The position numbers and the translations under genes are program-made. Source: Oxyruncus cristatus (Eukaryota; Chordata; Aves; Passeriformes; Cotingidae). Taken from it: DNA of 64,000 bases. Below the pieces are notes generated by a model. That model searched no databases and had not been told where the DNA came from. It saw only the letters and a program-made list of their open reading frames with translations. Position 1 is the stretch's first letter. Each line of letters begins with the position of its first letter. Where the stretch lies: the NCBI GenBank assembly GCA_013399855.1, contig VXAY01005627.1, positions 387,312 to 451,311 on the forward strand. The letters run 5' to 3'. Shown here one piece after another: positions 50,401 to 62,084 of the stretch.

Positions 50401-52189
50401 AACCTGTGCAATGGATTGTACCATGTACAGTGAACTCTATCACCACATTTCTTTTGGTATTGTATGGTAGTTATCTTCCAGTTTAAAGGGGCAGCCTTCC
50501 CTTTCTTTCCTAATTTTCTGACTAGAAAATATCAACTTTTCTCTCCCTTCATCCCTCACCTCCATTCTCAAACCAGATAATTCAAAAGCAAAACACAGAG
50601 TAACACAATTCAATGCAGCTTGATTGAAAGTGCAGGGTATAATGATCAAGTGAGTAGAGACCATTGGATTGTGCCTCAGGCCTTCACACTGTGGATCTGG
50701 TCAATAACAAATTTATTACTAATCAAATCCAATAAATACAAAACTGCATACATTTATTTTTATTTGGCACCCAGCTGGTCACAGAATAATAATAAAACAG
50801 GTAAGTCAAAGACTGACATTTTGAGAATGTGCTGTAACTGATGCATGCTGCCCTTAAAGCTCCTGTACATCATAAGCAGATGGCCAGTTCCCAAGAAGCC
50901 TTGTTGTGTTTGTCTGATTACCAGTGGGCATTCTGTCCCATTTGCCTGTGGAATGTATTAATGGTTCCAGCTCTTGAGTTTGGAGAATTCTGTTTGCTGA
51001 GATACTTCGTGATAGGGAGAGGTATCACTGCAGAACAGGATCTATAGGTATTAGTGTCAAGAAGAGTAATGTCTTCCCTGCCCTTTTTCCTGGGTTATTG
51101 CATGGGATATACAAAGACTGGGATGAGTTAACAGACAACAAAGAAACTAAAGGTGCTTGGGGAGGGGAGCAGGATCAACAGCGTAGCTGAGACATGTGAA
51201 TTTTACTGTTACCAAAAATAATGTGCGACTATTCTTTCCCCCCAAAGCACTAACACGCATAAGAGCACAAGACATAATCACTGCAGGCATCTTACACCGT
51301 GTAAAACCGACACAGACAAACAGTGCATAGCTAATGTAAAGCTGACATTCAGTATCCAGGATTTTTTTTGTATTCACGTATTTTTATATGTGTGTGCACG
51401 AAATTTAGCTAAAACTTCTCGTTGCTGCAATTTGTTACGCAGACACATTATGAATTACAAATTCTATGCCAAAGATGCAAGCTGAATAAAATTACTGGGA
51501 ATATTTAGTGATATGAAAAGTGGAGCTTATGTTGTTCCGAAGTCAGAGAGTTTAAAAATTCTTTACTTCTTAGCTGATGGAGTTCCTATATTTTTGAACT
51601 GTTTGTGGAAACGAGCAAGAGTCTTCAACATGGAGGTGAAAAAAGCATCATACCTGCAAGACTCCAGCCTACCTTGTTCACACCCAGGATAGGAGAAAAT
51701 GATTTATTATCTGTCCCTTGAATTTCTCTGAGCGTTCTGTCTAAACTTTAAAAGCAGATTACATTTGCGATTAAACCTTAACAAATGTTGTTTTAACTAG
51801 ACTGCAATATATGTTATTGACAACAAGCTTTTTTCCCCCCTGAAAATAACATTGGTGCTTAGGCATGCAATTTACAAAAATGACAAGGAAGGGTGGTACT
51901 TTTCCCAAGGTGAATGTGAGTTGACTGATTAGCTGGTATTTTAACTTGGGTTCTTGCAAATTACAGACATAAGAAACCCTGCAATTTATATGTACTTTAG
52001 AAGTGAAAGCTTTAATCCCATGATTCATGAAAGTAAAGTGGTAATAATTTAAGTACCATATTTTATTTATCCCTCAGAGTTGTCAGCTGATACCAGAAGT
52101 ATTCTCACTATTTTTGGGTTGCTGCCTTTGGCCACCTAATTGCTTCTTAGGAAGTAAGAGGGAAATTGCTTATATAACTACATGGATTG
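50401..52189. other. Non-coding DNA, nothing recognised
   Basis: Short frames on both strands show no recognised domain. No transposon is seen. Confidence 0.5.
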
Positions 52190-52560
52190 TCTTTGGCAAC
52201 GTCAAGCCAAGGCATCAATCAGTCCATCTGGGTAAAATCACAAGCTGACTCCGATATTGCTAAATATTTATACTGTCAAATACACACAGACATCCAGATG
52301 AAAAGAGGCATTCATTAGGAATGCTCCAGCTTGTCAGTTTAAAGATGTAGATTAGAGCAAAACCTCCCACTATGATACTGAGTGCTCAGGAAAAGTCTAT
52401 ATTTAGCCATTCTGAGCAATAAATATCATCATATTGCCTCATTTAGGTAAATAGAGAATGAATATTGTCAAGATGATCTAGAGATAATGTAAACAGATCC
52501 CTGCTCAGAGTCTGTGTTACTAGGGTAAATTCCAGGACATTGGTGTGCTGCTGATGCTTT
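52190..52560. promoter_or_regulatory. Candidate conserved non-coding block
   Basis: This is repeat-free sequence containing GCATTC-ATTAG-GAATGC (about 52309-52325), a 6-bp inverted repeat including the TEAD-type core GGAATG and an ATTAG homeodomain-type core between the arms. It sits 1 kb upstream of the homeodomain/CRE cluster, so both may belong to one regulatory domain. Conservation is untested. Confidence 0.25.
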
Positions 52561-52604
52561 TCAGTTTAACCCTATTTCTTAATCGCATTTCTATCCCCTT
52601 TACA

Positions 52605-52680
52605 TTAACAGTAAGATTTTTTTCCTTGCAGATGAGAAGGGAAGGGGGGGAGGAGGAGGGAAGATAAGGTGGGGTTTCTT
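52605..52680 (+). other. Exon-like purine-rich element with splice-site-like ends
   Basis: A T/C tract ending TTCCTTGCAG (AG at 52630-52631) looks like a good 3' splice site. A TTAAC branch-point candidate has its A at 52608, 23 nt upstream. After 37 purine-rich bases (52632-52668), AAG|GTGGGG resembles a 5' splice site. One of three frames is open through the 37 nt (Glu/Lys/Gly/Arg-rich) and two contain stops. A 37-nt exon would shift frame, as poison exons do. The inner sequence also fits a G-quadruplex motif. It may be pure coincidence in a purine-rich patch. Confidence 0.2.
52639..52660 (+). repeat. G-quadruplex motif
   Basis: Four G triplets at 52639-52641, 52644-52646, 52648-52650 and 52658-52660 have loops of 2, 1 and 7 bases. 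This satisfies the standard G3+N1-7 pattern on the plus strand. Confidence 0.75.
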
Positions 52681-52767
52681 TTTAAACAAAAGGTGATTTT
52701 AAATTCTAACTGAGCTATTACATTAATTAGTAGTTTTGCTCTAATATTTTCTTGGCACTGCTAAAGA

Positions 52768-52785
52768 CTGCTGCTGCTGCTGTTG
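52768..52785 (+). repeat. Short (CTG)5 repeat
   Basis: Five CTG units are followed by TTG. It is short and non-coding in appearance. Confidence 0.9.
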
Positions 52786-53189
52786 CTAGAAAATACTGAT
52801 ATCTGTAGCAACGCTGAAGCTCATTCCAGAGTTTGACATGGGAACTGACAAAGCCCATCAGTCAGCAGAACATCACAGCTCTGAGGTTAAGACATGATTT
52901 CAAGAGTACACCCAGTTAAGACTCATAGTGGAATTTCTTTTATAGCACTCTTTTTTTCTGTGATAAGATGAGGCATATTGTAAGAAGCAATGAAAGATCA
53001 GTACTTTCATGAGACTTAAGTTACTGTCCTGCTTCAAAGTGGGTGGCTTGTCCTGAGAAAATAAGAGTAAAATTTGTTCACTACACTATACACAAAAAAG
53101 ATAGCAGAAGGGTTTTTTTTTACTTTTTGTGTGAGGCCTGTGTCTCCCTCCAATAGAATTAGGACCTTGGAAGTAACATACAAGGAGAG

Positions 53190-53385
53190 TGGTGATTGAC
53201 GTCAAAGTTTTAGTTAATTACACAAGATGATTTTTTAGATTAATAATTAACATCTCTCTTTATAACTAAATATCTGTAATTAATCAGCAAATCATAATGT
53301 GGAGACTAATTAACTTCAAACTCAAATCTTAACAGAAAATCCATATTACTATCCAGCATCATTAATTACTCCAGTAATCAAAGTT
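53190..53385. promoter_or_regulatory. Homeodomain-site cluster with perfect CRE
   Basis: A perfect palindromic CRE, TGACGTCA, is at 53197-53204. Within the next 165 bases there are TTAATTA (53214-53220), ATTAATAATTAA (53239-53250), TAATTAAT (53277-53284), TAATTAA (53307-53313) and ATTAATTA (53361-53368). A TCF/LEF-type ATCAAAG is at 53377-53383. TAATTA is the core for many Hox, Lhx, Dlx and related homeodomains, and CREB/ATF bind the CRE. The AT-rich background makes some cores expected by chance, but the density and the intact CpG of the CRE are unusual for the window. Probable enhancer; tissue and target gene unknown. Confidence 0.45.
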
Positions 53386-53635
53386 ACCCCTCATGGGATT
53401 TGACATAAAGCTTTGTAGGTTTATAAACCAAGCTATTATCAGAAAAAAAAAAATATTTTTGAAAGGGGCTTCAAATAGCATTATAGATAACTTAAGTATT
53501 AGATGGGAAATTTAAACAAGTTTTCATTTTCTCTGTATTACATTATCAATAATCCACTCACTGAAGCTGGGTAAGTAACTAAGAGTCTGATTGCCTTCTC
53601 ACCATGTGAATCTGGTTTTTTGTTGGTTTTGTCTC

Positions 53636-53650
53636 TTTTTTTTTTTTTTT
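53636..53650 (+). repeat. Poly(T) run
   Basis: Fifteen consecutive T followed by CTTTTGG. It is a simple homopolymer. Confidence 0.95.
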
Positions 53651-53821
53651 CTTTTGGAGTTACAGCAGTGATTTATGTCAGAGGATTCATTTGTCAGTGT
53701 CTTTTAGAAATATGCTACAATTTCTGGTAGCATTTGCTGTGATGCTATCCGTGCTAGTTATCTGTTTTAGGAAATGGATTAACAGCTGTTTATGTCCTGG
53801 GATTAATCACAAGAAAGTATC

Positions 53822-53836
53822 AAAAAAAAAAAAAAA
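53822..53836 (+). repeat. Poly(A) run
   Basis: Fifteen consecutive A. It is a simple homopolymer. Confidence 0.95.
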
Positions 53837-56432
53837 GGTTGAACCTTAAGATACAGAAATATCTTTAGCAGTTGATTAGTCGATGTTCAATGGGAAAAAA
53901 AAGGACAAAGTAGGGATGTGATGCCAAAAAACCTCACCCCAAAAAAATCTTATGTTAATTAGCATGACCATCATGACTAGAAAGATTTGGAATGTGTTTG
54001 TGTTAATTTTTAATAAATAAGAAAGTCAATAGTACCATTATAGCACACTGAAATCCCTTATCTGTTTTTCATTTAGAAAGTTAGGCATTAAAATTGTGTC
54101 TAAAATTCACATTTCAATTATTTTATCACCTAGTCTTGGAAGTGCGCACATCCGATACTGTTCTTTTGTGTGGCAGCTGTAAAAATTGTAAGCAATTTTT
54201 ACTGTCAAGAAAACTCTGAATAAATAGAGGCTGTTAACTTAGGCAGATATCTGAGGTTATTTGGTGGCAATCAAGAACTCACAGCACTTCAACTAATGGG
54301 TTATGATCAGAAACTGTTCCTAATAGCCAGCTAGACGGATCTGAATATGAAGATTTCTATAATTTTGTTGTCAGCTTGTGATGTACTCTAGTGCTAATTA
54401 TTTGGAACAATTATGTTTTCCTAATAACAAAAGAAGAAGCAGTGAATTAAGCAGGCTTACCTTCAGATCCTTAGATAACAGTTTAAATGCACTTGCCATT
54501 AAGAAATAACATTTCTTTTTCCTGTATGGAACCCTAATTATTGAAGATGCTTGTCTTTTAAAATCTATTTCTACTTTTTTAAGCATGTTCAATGTGTCAG
54601 TTTACACTGATGACTTCAGTAACTAGTATTTTCTCAGTCTTAGGTTTATGCCTGTACCTCCCATAGACTGCTTACTTCATTTGGTTATTCAAAAACCATA
54701 ATTAGTGCAGTAATTAACATGTGGATCCTTCAAAGGAAGACTGTTAGAATCATGGGACGTCTCTCATCATTCTTACTGATGTATAGATGATAAAAAGACT
54801 TAGGTTGAGGTGACAACAGGATTTGTATTACTTCACATTATCCAAGCTGCAGGGAAAATCAGACAGGACCGTGGTCCACGGAGTCTTTCCTTCTGAAAAA
54901 AGTAATTATCCACACTGTTTCTATAATGTAACTAGGTGTTATCCTGCATTTGCAGCTGTCAAATCATTTGTTTTAAAACCATTATTTTATACCTTACGAA
55001 TACTTGAAAGTTTGGGGGTTTGCTTGTTATCTTTTAACAAATTATGGAAGTGGGGTGCAGCAAGCGCAGCAATAAAAACAGCAATAATAGTAATTTATAT
55101 AAGCATAACAGATTCTTTCTTGACAGTTGATTTCAGAGATGTTTATGGTAATGTTAAGTTGATACAGTCATGAGAGTGCTTTCATAAAAAATAGGCCAAA
55201 TTTCATTTTATTTATTTTCCCTGGAGAAAATATATTTGTTTGTTTGTTTAAGATTTCAGATAAGCTGTATCTGTTGCGTTTTCAAGCCATAGTAAATCAG
55301 TTGTTGGTATGTGAGTCTCTGTATGGTTCACATAAATGTATTCCAGTGTGTCTCTGAGATGCTTATAGCTGATGTTTTAAGATTTGATATACAATGTTTT
55401 AAATTAGTGCATTAAGGAAATTCACATTCTTTCATTCAGCCTTTAACTTTCTGTAAGTAGTGGTCCTCTTTTTCACATTCAGTGACATATACCAGAAAAA
55501 TTCAGTATTTTACCCTACAGGCAGCCCATGGGACTGGGATGAAATGGCCTCTATACATAGGGTATGACTTTATTTGCTAAAGAGGTTATTTGAAAAAGCC
55601 CTTAGGGTACTGCTGCCCTTTTGTCCCTCAAACTAGTAGGGGGAAAAATATAAAAGGAACTACACAGTAATCCCTTGTAGACAGGTGACCTTAAGCCAAT
55701 TCTATACTGTAAGGTTTGTTTCCATTTAAACTCAAAACAGACAAAGGAAAAAAGCAAATTGCTGGTTTTAATGTGTTGCAGAAACATTGCCTGTTTGTTT
55801 TTTTTTTTCTGTAATTGACTATCCAATACAGATAACTCTTGCTGCAAATTCATAAAACTGAGTATTGTTCTATGTAATTTAATTTAATGTTTTTAGCAAA
55901 AATAGCATCTGAGGACTGATGAAAATAAACATACCTCTGTTCATTTCAGGTAACCTGTTCAGGATTGCATTTTCTTTACAACTATTTATATCCTGCAAGT
56001 ACAGCCAACCAATTAAGCAAAAGTGTACAGACCTTCTGATTTCATTATTAATATACTAAAAATTAGTCAACTTTAGGACTCGCTGGAAAAAACAGCAATC
56101 ACTTTGTCCTTTGAAGTTCTTTTTTCCATTTGTTCTTAGAGTTGGCCGTTGATTGACGTTAACAGTACTGTCGTCAGACTAGATGTTATCACAGGATCAT
56201 GGTCCCACTGCGCTTGTCCTGTTTGGTGGTGGTGTGTTTGGTATTTAAACCTGTGTTCATCCACAGCAGTTTTACAAGGAATGGCACAATGTTATTTTTT
56301 ATATAATGCAATCAGCTGTTCTTAGATATGTACCATCCCAGTTCAGTCCTGCTTTTCAATAGGCAGTCTTCAAAACACCATTATAAATTATGAATAGCAG
56401 CTCTGAACCCTCTTCAGGATAGCCTCTCATAA

Positions 56433-56446
56433 GTCACAGGTGTGAC
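56433..56446. promoter_or_regulatory. Palindromic T-box-type site
   Basis: GTCACA-GG-TGTGAC is a perfect inverted repeat with 6-bp arms, and it contains the exact T-box half-site AGGTGTGA at 56438-56445. The flanking DNA, including TAATTAATGGG shortly after, is non-repetitive. A binding role is inferred from the motif only. Confidence 0.35.
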
Positions 56447-57607
56447 ATCACTGAGCACTGTAATTAATGGGTGTTATGCCACTCCCTTGACTTATGAGTT
56501 TTTCAGAGGCTTTTAATTACTTTTAAGTTTAAGGCATTTTGGCAGAATTTTGAAGGAACTCCAGTGGCAGCCTATTCTGAATGAAGCTGCTCTAGCAACA
56601 TTTGGAAAATGAGCAACTCTGGTGGCTGAAGGAAAATGTTTCAGCCGTTCTTCACGCCTGGTAGTCCAGAGGGAGCTTAAAGGAAACAGCTTCTGTCGAC
56701 TGCTGCAGGCATTTAGTTACTGTGTTCCCTTTCTGCATCAGGGGAGGAGCTGTGAAAATTGTGGTCAAATCCACGTATTATATAAAATAAAAGAGAGAAA
56801 GACATCTGAATAGTCAAGAATGGCTTGAAGGGTTATCATGATGTCATCAACCTGATTTTAGGTATAGAAAAACTATTGTTTCACATGTGAGTGCAGACTT
56901 CATGTAACTGGTAGAACAGAAATCGAAAAGAGAAATGCCATCATTCATTGCCTATCAAGAATACATTGTAAATGATCACCTCTTAATCAGCATTTAAAAC
57001 AGTATTCTTTAGTTTCAGTGCCAAAATCGGAAGAACTTCACCCCTCATATGCGCACGCACCAGAATGTACATATCATAATATTAAGTTAACTCAGGTGTA
57101 AAGCTTTGTTCTCTAAACAGCTGAAGCTTCATGTCATTGTTTATGTGCACAGAACACACATATTTCTCCATATGTTGGCACCATATTGGTGTTATCACCA
57201 TAGCATTCCCTCCTCTTCAGATGATCTTTTGTTATAACATTTGTTTTTGTGAGGCAAATAAAATATAGTAAATGTAAACCAATTATTTAACCAAATTACT
57301 TTGATCATGGGAAACTGACAATTAGTGTTACAGCTTCTCAGCAGTGAAATCCACACAATAGAGCAAGCAGACTGTGATATTCTGTACTGCAGTGTAAGTG
57401 GATGTAGTGCATTTATTTTGTGTAGAAAGCTGTGAGAGGGGAGGAGAGAATGCAGGAGATGAGCAAAGTCCATCTTGATGAACTATTATTCTATATTTGT
57501 GCTATATGTTCAGAGTTGTTTAGTTTTTCTAATTGCTTGTTAATACATAGGGACAGCTCTTCACAGCAACCTTGATGACTGCTGTCAACACTTACAGCAC
57601 ATACACA

Positions 57608-57619
57608 AGATGATCATCT
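57608..57619. repeat. Perfect 12-bp palindrome
   Basis: AGATGATCATCT equals its reverse complement and is followed at once by AATTAATCAAT, a homeodomain-type run. This is a short palindrome of uncertain meaning. Confidence 0.75.
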
Positions 57620-59879
57620 AATTAATCAATGAGTTAGAGACTTGCCAAACTACCATTTGCAATTTTGGTTTCTAGTAAATGCTGATGATGAAGAGGTTAG
57701 TTTGGTTACCTGTAATGATTTCCCACCTTTTGCACATTTTTAGGGGGAAGTATTTAAATTATATGCACCAGTACACCCACATGATTTGGGTTTATTCTCA
57801 AACCTTGAATGCATCAGCCCTTCCATGAAATAGCTGTGAGCTAGGAGAGCATTCTGGGTATTGTCATGCAGATGAGGCCACCAAACATACCACTTTGCTT
57901 CAAAATCGCTCTGCATTGACAAGTAGCTTTTGAAACTGGAGCAGGGTTTTCTGAGCTAAGTGGGCAACCCTACCTATTCTCTGAGATCCACTTTCTAAAG
58001 TAAGTGTGTACATATGAAGTCCTAATTCCACATCTGAGTGCTCAGATTGGCACGGACTTCATACCCCTACATCTCTGTCAGGATATAACAAGGGCAATCT
58101 CATTCTAATGCAGATTAAGGTGGTCCTTTTTCCTTGAGTATTGTCTTTCTCTCACATTCATACGATGAAAAAACACCAGAAGATGCACATCGCATAAGAA
58201 GTTGAATTTGATCCGGTATTCAGCAACTCTTAATGCTAAGTTTTCACGATATATCACTTCAACCAGTAGAAATTTTAATTAATGCTACAGCAACTTCTCA
58301 GCAGCCCTGAAGAACTTACAATAGGTAATGAGAAAAAAAAGTCCTCACCTGCCTCAGAGTTCACAGAATATAACTGTAATCAAAAGCTATCTCAGTCCAG
58401 TTTTGGGACCACCTGATTGATAAGAAAATGTGACATATATTTTTCTCTCTCTTTGTAACAAAATGAGTCCATCCCAAATACTACTTTCGACTGTGCTGTT
58501 AAAAGGTTGTGGGAAGAGCAACAGTTAAATGTAGTGACTATCCCAAGTGATTCAGGGCTAGGTAGTTTTTAACCATCATCTTAACACCAACTGGAAGCCA
58601 GGATGGATATCAGAGCATTGGCATTAAATGATAAAGAATGAGCAGAATCCAGATTTTATTTTTGCTTTAATCCAAAATTGTATTAATTCCATTGTGAATC
58701 TGTGGAAATTTTGTCCATACTGAATGTAGGCACTATTTTACTGTTAACCTCTGAGCAGTGTTGTTCCATGTGCCGTGCACTGGAGGTAACAAAGCCATAG
58801 ATATAAATCATAGGTCCATCATAGGAATGGAAGTACTTGATCTGCTGGTCAGATAAGGATTTGTAGAAGCTGATGGAGACCGTGAGTACTGGATAGCTGC
58901 AATTCTAGAACAGTTGGACTTCTCAGTTCCCTTGTGGCCTAGTGTCAGCTGCATTGGCAGTGTGGTGTTGCATGTTGCCTCATAGAAATAGCTAATGTTT
59001 TTTACATTCGGGTATATAATTCAAGGCATTAACATTTCAAAATGTAGATCTTAAGGACTTCACAGCTAGTTTGATCTTTACAGTGATGCATCTCTATCCT
59101 CAGAAGTAGGAGCTTTCTTAGGAGGACCAGTTAAAGTTATGAAGATGATTGCTTTCAAAGTTGGATTTTCTGGTGTTTGCTGCACATTTAGGGTGTACGT
59201 CAGCTGTAGGAAACAAACTGTGCTCAAACCATCCCAACATATAATTGTCTAAATATTTTGGGTTAACTTACTTAATGTTGGTGTGAATGGATTCATAAAA
59301 AAAGAGAAACAAAAGAATGTCGAGAAAGAGCTATTGCAGTTGCCCTTAATTTTTTTTTTGTTGTGTGCTAGATGCATTATCTCCCAACCTCTTTTGGAGT
59401 GGTTATTTAAGTAAGACTTGGAGTTACATTTCCTTTTATTACGAATGCTATTTATACACAAAATGGAGCAGATCATGATGCAGCAAAGAACTTTTTACAC
59501 TGCATAGATTGTGCAGCAAAATAGTGCTTTATCAGCATTACAAGCCTCAGTAAGGAATGTTTTGCTGTTTTAAATCTTATCATTATGAGAAGAATTTATT
59601 ATCTAGATACAAAGATTTTACTGGAAACTCTTGAGCTAAGGCTGTTGTCATCTAACTGAAAATGAAAACATGTTCATGATAATTAGACAAGAGGAATTAA
59701 TGAAAAAACCCACACTATATATACTGTTTATATGCAACTTCAGAGACCTACTTTATCAGTTAGGACATGGTTGCATCCCAGAAATATTGGGCAATCCTTT
59801 GCCCTTCTGCACTTAGACTCCCTGTCTACAAACATGATGCAAAGTGAAGGTGGTTGAGGTTTCATAAAAATGAAGCACA

Positions 59880-60480
59880 TGGTGTGACAGGCCCATCTGT
59901 GCCAGCTTTATAAAACAAAAGTGCCCAATATGATCATCCTTGCCTTTTGTTCCACACAATGCTATTCAGGCGGCAGTTTTATGAATGCTTGCCGGTTGAG
60001 TCTGCAAACCTCGATTTATCTGACTGCTCCCTCTCCTGTGTTGTCTGTCTCCTCAGTTGCACTGCTAGCTTCCCTACCCCCACAATTTCCTTGCTTTACG
60101 TGGCCCTTTTTCCCAGACAAATCCAAGGTAGAACCTCCTAGCAATTTTGCAAGGTTCTGGGCTCAAAGACAAAACTAATTTATTTTTGAATTGCAGATCA
60201 AACATAAACTGCAAAGAAGCATTTAATCAGTTAGGAGAAGCAAGGGTACGGCTTGTTTAAGTCCCAGAATCCATAAACCTGTAATGATTTTATTATATTG
60301 GTGTCAGTTTTCATTATTTTCATAAATGGGTGTTCCCTGCTTAATGCACAATATTTGCATCAGATGAACCAACGAGTTTAAACATGGTTTGTTTTAATGC
60401 TTTGTGAATTTGCATTCAAATTCATCAGAAGTAATTCTATTTGAAATCACACAGGGCTAAGCACAATGGTTGTAAATCCA
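59880..60480. promoter_or_regulatory. Candidate enhancer-like block with two POU octamers
   Basis: Perfect POU octamers ATTTGCAT occur at 60353-60360 and 60408-60415, 55 bases apart in the same orientation. SOX-like CTTTGT words occur nearby. The block is repeat-free. Overlapping plus-strand frames at 59921-60178 and 59947-60141 are in different frames and lack domains, so coding is unlikely. POU/SOX pairing is typical of neural and pluripotency enhancers. That reading is inference. Confidence 0.35.
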
Positions 60481-60786
60481 TTTGAATTGAGATGCCAGAA
60501 TCAGCCCATTAATCTACAAATCTACAATATAATTTTTGTATGGTTGGTGGGCTTTTGTTCTGTTTTTTTGTGATGAGGGAGAGGGGATACCAAGTGCGTG
60601 CGTGGGAGGAAAGTGATCGAGGAGGTTGTGATAAATGACCAAGTGGGAGTATATCTTTCTTGTGGAAACCGGCCTGTGAAAGGAACATATGAAAGGCCAG
60701 AGACCATGGTTTGAGCGTGTCTGTCACTGCCACTTGAGGTAGTTGCATGAGGAGAAAGGAAACCTATAATATAAGCAAGTTTCCTA

Positions 60787-60808
60787 ATATTTAGGAGATA
60801 TTTAGGAG
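60787..60808 (+). repeat. Tandem duplication of an 11-bp unit
   Basis: ATATTTAGGAG occurs twice head to tail, followed by a partial third unit (ATA). This is typical of replication slippage. Confidence 0.9.
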
Positions 60809-61216
60809 ATAGAGATTGGTGTCAGCACCTTTCATTGGTCTTCAGAATATCAGAACTTGGAGCAGTGCTATAGCCTTCATTTAGTATTTTAGGTCCTTTT
60901 GCTAAACAGTCTGTTAGCTTGGATTTTTCTGTGTTCTGTTCTTAAAAGGGGATGAATAAATGCAGCAAGGTTCACCTCCAACAGAAACGGGATCTTTTTG
61001 GAAGGAGTGGAGGGAGCTATATTATAGCAATTGGTGCTTCACTTCTTGATAGCTGCAGAAGAGATCTATTTCTTTCAGTGCCTAGAGAATAGTTTTAATT
61101 CCTGTGTTCTTAAATAGACCGAATTGTCTACAAATAAGGTGTTTATTTAAGCTGATAATTTGAAGATGAATATATCGTTGTCTGAGAGTGCAAAAGCATG
61201 TATGTATGAGAAGCAT

Positions 61217-61240
61217 TACTCTCTAAGAGTACTCTCTAAG
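61217..61240 (+). repeat. Near-tandem duplication of an 11-bp unit
   Basis: TACTCTCTAAG occurs at 61217-61227 and 61230-61240, separated by AG. It is a small slippage-type duplication. Confidence 0.9.
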
Positions 61241-61664
61241 GATTGTCAACATTTTTCACACTACACATTCTTCTTAAATGTATCAATGAAGTTTTGTATA
61301 AAACTAAAAAAAAAAAAGTCCATAATACAGATAAAAAATACAAAAATGTATAGTTATCTATAATGTACTTTAGCCTTTTAAAAGGAATGTCTTCATTCAT
61401 TTGAATAGGTGACAACTCAAAATGGAATTCAGCTGATACTTTTGAACATGCTCATGGAGTCATTTTGCCTAGTTAGAAGCAGGCTCAAAGCAGTCTGAGA
61501 GAGATGTATTTGGCTGAGGGCAAAAGTGATTTTTAGCTAAGTTTATGTCTGCCTTCCTCTGGGAACTAGCAGTCCCAGTTTGGCCAGCAGTCCTAGTTTG
61601 TGAAGCTGAAATTAAGGAATCTATGTTGCTATTTTGAATGGCTTAGACTGGGGCTAACTCAGAG

Positions 61665-61720
61665 TCCAACACAGAAAAGCATTTAAGCCTATGCTTAGCA
61701 TTAGCTGTATGCTTAATTCT
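61665..61720 (+). mobile_element. Possible ancient LINE 3' relic (L3 type)
   Basis: 'agcatttaagcctatgctta' (61679-61698) followed by GCATTAG and 'gtatgcttaattctc' resembles the tail of an old amniote LINE with repeating 'cacttaagcacatgcttaa' phrases. It is short and diverged. Confidence 0.4.
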
Positions 61721-62084
61721 CAAAAATCTAACTATAAACCCCTTCTTATGTACGTGCAAGAATTGCGATGATCAGGAAGTCTGCCATCTGACATCTGTGA
61801 AATGAGCTGGTAGACTTGAGTCTTTCTCATAATGAACCAGTTTCCATCTCATAAAATTCTGTAATTGCAGATGGTATCAGTGGACACCTATGACAATCTC
61901 AGCAGAGATTGCGGCCCGGCATTCCTCATTATAGGATACATGGACACTGAACTCCTCTCTGCTCATGAGCATGGGGTTGATTCATTGACAGGGCATTATC
62001 AGGAAAATTGCAATGATGTGGCTAGGGCTTTGCGGTGGGTAAATGGAGTACCTCAACTCTTGGAGTTGACAATAGGCTCTCCTA
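61721..62084 (+). other. Non-coding DNA with one unrecognised open frame
   Basis: A 75-codon frame at 61865-62092 starts just after an acceptor-like 'tctgtaattgcag' (61858-61870). The translation is of normal amino-acid composition but matches no family I know. The stop lies about where the neighbouring SINE-like element starts. An exon cannot be excluded; coding confidence is low. Confidence 0.2.

Larger units (their letters stand above)
53386..59879. other. AT-rich non-coding DNA
   Basis: Homopolymer runs lie at 53636-53650 and 53822-53836, and a (TTTG)n stretch lies near 55235-55250. A T-box-type site at 56433-56446 and a palindrome at 57608-57619 are listed separately. No gene is recognised. 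The frames at 54823-55173 and 57195-57473 have no known domain. Confidence 0.5.
60481..61664. other. Non-coding DNA with two small tandem duplications
   Basis: Two exact 11-bp duplications occur, at 60787-60808 and 61217-61240. No gene or named transposon is seen. Confidence 0.5.
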
